The notes under the pieces: model-generated
What the model saw: only the letters and a program-made list of their open reading frames with translations
Database searches by the model: none
What the model was told of the DNA's origin: nothing
Source: Bagarius yarrelli
Lineage: Eukaryota > Chordata > Actinopteri > Siluriformes > Sisoridae
DNA length: 64,000 bases
Assembly (NCBI GenBank): GCA_005784505.1
Contig: VCAZ01000005.1
Span: 3,088,501-3,152,500, forward strand
Direction: 5' to 3'
In this document: piece by piece, positions 60,188 through 64,000 of the stretch
Position numbering within the stretch: the first letter of the stretch is position 1
Layout: each line of letters starts with the position of its first letter
Position numbers and translations under genes: made by a program

Positions 60188-60372
60188 GTGGTGGCTCAGT
60201 GGTTAAGGTGTTGGATTGCTAATTGGAAGATAGGAATTCCCAGCACCATCATTTTGCCGCTGCTGGGTCTCTGCGCAACTCCCTCAACTCCCAATTGCTC
60301 AGTATAAAAAAAGAGATAAATGTAAGAGATAAGTGTCGCTCTGGATAAAGATGTCTGCCAGATGCCTTAAAT
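60188..60372 (+). mobile_element. V-SINE (DANA/Mermaid type), full length, forward
   Basis: The head 'gtggtggctcagtggttaag' (A box) is followed by a worn B-box region ('aggaattcccagcacc'), the middle 'gctgggtctctgcgcaac' and the tail 'gtcgctctggataaagatgt' and 'ctgccagatgccttaaatat'. Confidence 0.9.
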
Positions 60373-60539
60373 ATGAATTTTGGTCTCTGATTTTTGCATA
60401 TTTTGCTCTTTTACCAAATGCTGCTATTTCTGCTATGGAAATTCAACTCTTGGCTTTTAGCAACCTGAAAGTGTGTAATTTCCAGGCCAAGATGGAAACC
60501 AACATCTAGCTGGGAAGTCATTTACCCTAGTTTGATAAG

Positions 60540-60634
60540 CAAAGGAGACAGAACGGGAAAGTGAGAGTGAGAAAGGAAGAGTCAGTGAGTGAGTAAGAGA
60601 GAGAGAGAAAGAGAGAGAGAAAGACAGAGAACAG
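60540..60634. repeat. Purine-rich (GA)n tract
   Basis: GA-rich on the plus strand, with irregular GAGA and GTGA units. Confidence 0.9.
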
Positions 60635-60639
60635 CCACA

Positions 60640-61238
60640 ATGCTTCAGCTCCCCAGGCACATCTCTATTAATAGTAGATGCATGTAAGATACATGCCCAC
60701 AGGTCAAAATTTTCCCTCCATTTTCCCATGAATATGAACCAGTTGTAAAGGTAGACAGAAAGCCTAAAGTAAGGAAAGCAAACACGCATACAAGACTACG
60801 CCCTCTGACTATGATTTTGTTTAATTAAGCATATATTAATAAATATAGTTACCCTATATAAAAATATATTTCTATGCTTTAGCATCCTCTTACAAAAATA
60901 GTTGGCTGGTTATGTTGTCTGTAATTCTGAGAAATTGGGTTGGAACTATCAATATGTGCCGTATTTAAATCGCATTAGATTTTTGTTTGTGTCCGCGATC
61001 GTGCAAACTGTCTATAGGGAGCGGTAGTTCTGATTTGACAAGATATTTGTCTCTCGGGATCTATTGCGCACCAATTCCTCTGCCATCGTCCTGTCAGTCA
61101 TAACTATCCTTACGTGACAAGTGAAGTCTCACACAGCAAGAAATTTAACGAGCCCTGGGGCATGTATCACATAGTGCATACTTTGTAGTATGTACAGATT
61201 TATTCCAGGTTTAAAGGCAACAGTTACCCCAATAGTGA
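60640..61238. other. Non-coding stretch
   Basis: No gene or named repeat recognised. A slightly CpG-richer spot is at 60990-61010 (gtccgcgatcgtgc). Confidence 0.4.
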
Positions 61239-61239
61239 A

Positions 61240-61530
61240 TAGAATATAAAGGTACTTATTCCATAGTATACGGGCAGTTAAGGATTTACTTAGCAGAATA
61301 CATAAAACAGGCATTAATATTAAATGTATAGTGCATAATACCACCAAAATATTCCAATGTGGGGATATATTATGTATTTACTAGTAGAATTATAAAGCTT
61401 GATTTGCTTGACTCGGTCAAGCAATGGAGGGAGCGGTAGAGATGCAAAACCACAACTGTTCATTTTCCACTTTTCTAATGCCTTTGCAGCCTCAAAAACA
61501 GATGAACCCAAAGACCTGTATTCCTAAAAG
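61240..61530. repeat. Duplicated ~300 bp segment, copy 2
   Basis: Second copy of the segment at 58155-58470, about 3.1 kb downstream in the same orientation. By eye it differs by scattered substitutions and indels. Confidence 0.9.
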
Positions 61531-61534
61531 CAGA

Positions 61535-64000
61535 TAGTTTCCACATGAAACCACTGTTTTTTTTCATCGGCATGGGCGACTGCAGGGCATCTAAGATTCA
61601 AAGTCAACAGCATAGTGTCCTCTAGTCTTTAAGGCAGACTTCTCTTGCCCTTTGTATCAGGTCCTCAGTCATCTGCCATTAGTCAAGCAGTTTGCACTCT
61701 GTTCTTAAAAACATCTGCACTAGCCTTGATAATGGGTTCCAGAGCAAAGTCACAGATCTGACCTTTCCTGGGGGTAAGGGGAAGCTGGATGTTTTGGTGT
61801 ATGTGTGCACACAGTATGGGCCACAGATGCTCTCTAAGGATTTGTTTGCCAGGACAAATCTGGCGGAACTGATTGCTATTGTAGTTTAGCATTAAACAAA
61901 GCTTGTATTTTACTACATAAGAGCACAAGAATTTAAATCCATTGATTTTAAATGATAACGAGTGATGACCACCAGGCACGTTCCTTTTCGGGGAAATCCC
62001 AAAATCTTTGTCAGAGGTCCAGCAGGGTCTTGGATTATACAGAAAAGATGCTTAATATCACTGCACAACGAACGACTAATAATAATTAATCAAAAGCTTA
62101 ATGCAAAACAGCTGAACACATTAGGGTAGGCGAACAATAGCAAGACGAACAGAAACAAGTACTGATGTAAACGCAAAACAAAACAAAAGGTCAGCGCTTC
62201 GCTACATCCTTGGTGCCATTATTACGATAGGCTTTCCTACCTGCCTTTAAAAACTTTAGTTTCACGCTCAAAGTGTTTCATAAAGTTCTATTGTTGCTCC
62301 GCTCCGGATTTTCATTTATGCAGTCCTAGTTTACTCCACTCTTCCTCCTCAATTACTTCTCTCTTTATGTTCATTTCATGGAAAAATGAGTGCCTAATTA
62401 ATAAATATTTTATTACAAGTAGATAGGTAGTATTTAAAAACTTTTATCTTTCGCTGTTTTGTCAGTGGTGTTTGGTACTTGTTTAGCAATATACAGTATG
62501 AATTAGTTCATGCTCTATGTCGTTACATTATGGGCGGTTAACAGGAGCTGAGTGGAGCGACAGAACCAACAGATAACTACAACATTTTGATTAAAAAAAA
62601 TTAAAACTGGTTCAAACTCTGGGCAGAATCACGCTGCCCCAAACCTTGCTGCGCTTCCACTCTGCTCCTCTTTAAATAAAAAAAGAGAGGAAACCAGACC
62701 TAATATTGGTTTTGCCTTTCCACAATGGAGTTGACTACAGGAGTCAAAAGGTTTGAAAGATGATGCCGTGGTTGCTGGTATATTGTGTGATTGTATTTTG
62801 GTGTGTTTTGATAGTAACGCATAGCTTACGTAGTTTGTGTACCTTTAGCTCAACTACAGCAGCATTATGTAATCGGCTACTATTTTATGTTTGGTATTTT
62901 AGTAATGTTGCTAACTTCACTATAAAGTTTTCTCACCGGTGGCTTTGGATAAGGGTGGGACGTATGCTTTTAGTGCTATAGGCTACAGTTAGCAGTTTTT
63001 ACCATAATGTCCTGCTTTAAAATAATTGCTAAGAATAAAAGCTTTTTTAAAGAAGTTTTAGATTTTACAGTAGCTAAAGTATGTATTTAACACCACCCAA
63101 AAAAAACAACAACAAGTGGTTAAAACCTTATGGTAGGCCTTCTTGGTGTACTTGTCCTCAAATAACTGAACTGTATTTAACTTTTCTATTCATAAAAAAA
63201 GTAGTGTTGTAAATTGTCAACTGTATTTTCTGATAAATCCAATAGCCACAGAAATGTGACAGGACGGCATGTTGTTACTCAACTCATTCTAGCATTTTGG
63301 CAGACTGATTCTGACATTCTATTATGCAGACATTTGTGTGGATTTTAATATGGTTACAGTAGGATCAAAGTTTTTCTTGACTGTATTCCAGTATCATGGA
63401 TTCTTGCCAGGATTGGAATGACATCCTTTAGAGTTTGATTTTATACTCAGTGCCGACTTGAAAGCTTTGTGTGTTTTAAAGTTGGAAGGGTATAAATTAA
63501 AGAGCCTGTTAAACGCTCTCTAATTAGTTGAGCTCTTTTAATTAAGGTAAAAAATGAAGGACTAATGCAAGAAATATAAAAAAAAAAAAAGATTCCTAGT
63601 TATCTTAAGCTAAACTTACAAATCTTGTGTTAGATGTTTTGAAAAACATTCCAGACAATGTTGTTTTGAACGAAAGGGATAGTTCACCCAAAAATAAAAA
63701 TGCTGTCAATAATTACTGATGCTTGTGTTGTTCCAAACCCGTAAGAACGTTTTAGATACACAATTTAAGATATTTTCGATTAAATCTGTGGGCTCTCTGA
63801 CTCTCCCACAGACAGCAAGATAACTTCCACCTCCAAGGCCCAGAAAAGTAGCAGGATGACCGATAAAGTCCATGTGACATCAGTAGTTCAACTGTAATAT
63901 TAGAAAGATACAATAATACCTTTTTGCGCAAAGAGTACAAAAATTAACTTTATTCTACATTTTTATCTCTACTGCATCTTCTTTTTTTCCTCATGGCTGT
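61535..64000. other. Non-coding stretch to the window end
   Basis: No gene supported. The plus frame 61692-61889 (…GKLDVLVYVCTQYGPQMLSK…) reads protein-like for 65 codons but has no domain that I recognise. AT-rich, with A-runs near 63578. Confidence 0.4.

Overview
This is a 64 kb piece of an AT-rich vertebrate nuclear genome, almost certainly from a teleost fish. It holds one gene that I can fully support, insulin-like growth factor 2 (igf2). The gene is on the + strand, with its coding sequence in four exons between 1817 and 5526 (215 codons plus stop), a TATA promoter just upstream and a long 3' UTR. The teleost call rests on the fish-type igf2 N-terminal extension and on the repeats: V-SINE (DANA/Mermaid type) copies, a ubiquitous fish tRNA-SINE, fish L2-like LINEs, a DIRS1-like relic, a fish Tc1-like transposon and many (TA)n arrays. 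A catfish or other ostariophysan is plausible but is only inference.

Layout. 1-1500: non-coding upstream DNA. 1543-5526: igf2 promoter, exons and introns; intron 2 carries a V-SINE and a tRNA-SINE. 5527 to about 6240 (perhaps 6700): 3' UTR. 7.6-14 kb: microsatellite, a hAT-like element and two copies of an unnamed ~620 bp repeat. 14.8-16.4 kb: DIRS1-like relic, minus strand. 16.4-27.9 kb: no recognisable gene. 28-31 kb: two LINE fragments, one of them an antisense element retaining endonuclease and reverse transcriptase pieces. 31-37 kb: nothing coding. 37-38 kb: relic of a LINE with a C-terminal restriction-like endonuclease. 39.6 kb: tRNA-derived SINE. 41.5-43 kb: L2-like LINE. 49.9-50.4 kb: a pyrimidine-rich tract next to a CpG-rich patch with an RFX-type X-box. 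52-56 kb: nested repeat cluster with a dead Tc1-like transposase, a GC-rich promoter-like patch and three tandemly arranged V-SINEs. 56-64 kb: non-coding DNA, (TA)n arrays and a duplicated ~300 bp segment.

The ~58 kb downstream of igf2 shows no second gene that I can name. It may be an intergenic regulatory domain, or partly the large intron of a gene whose other exons lie outside the window. I found no convincing new multi-gene system. The observations most worth checking are three near-perfect hairpins (23, 18 and 14 bp arms), the X-box CpG patch, the promoter-like patch at 54.3-54.7 kb with an open frame broken by one TGA, and the unnamed repeat duplicated at 8.9 and 13.4 kb.
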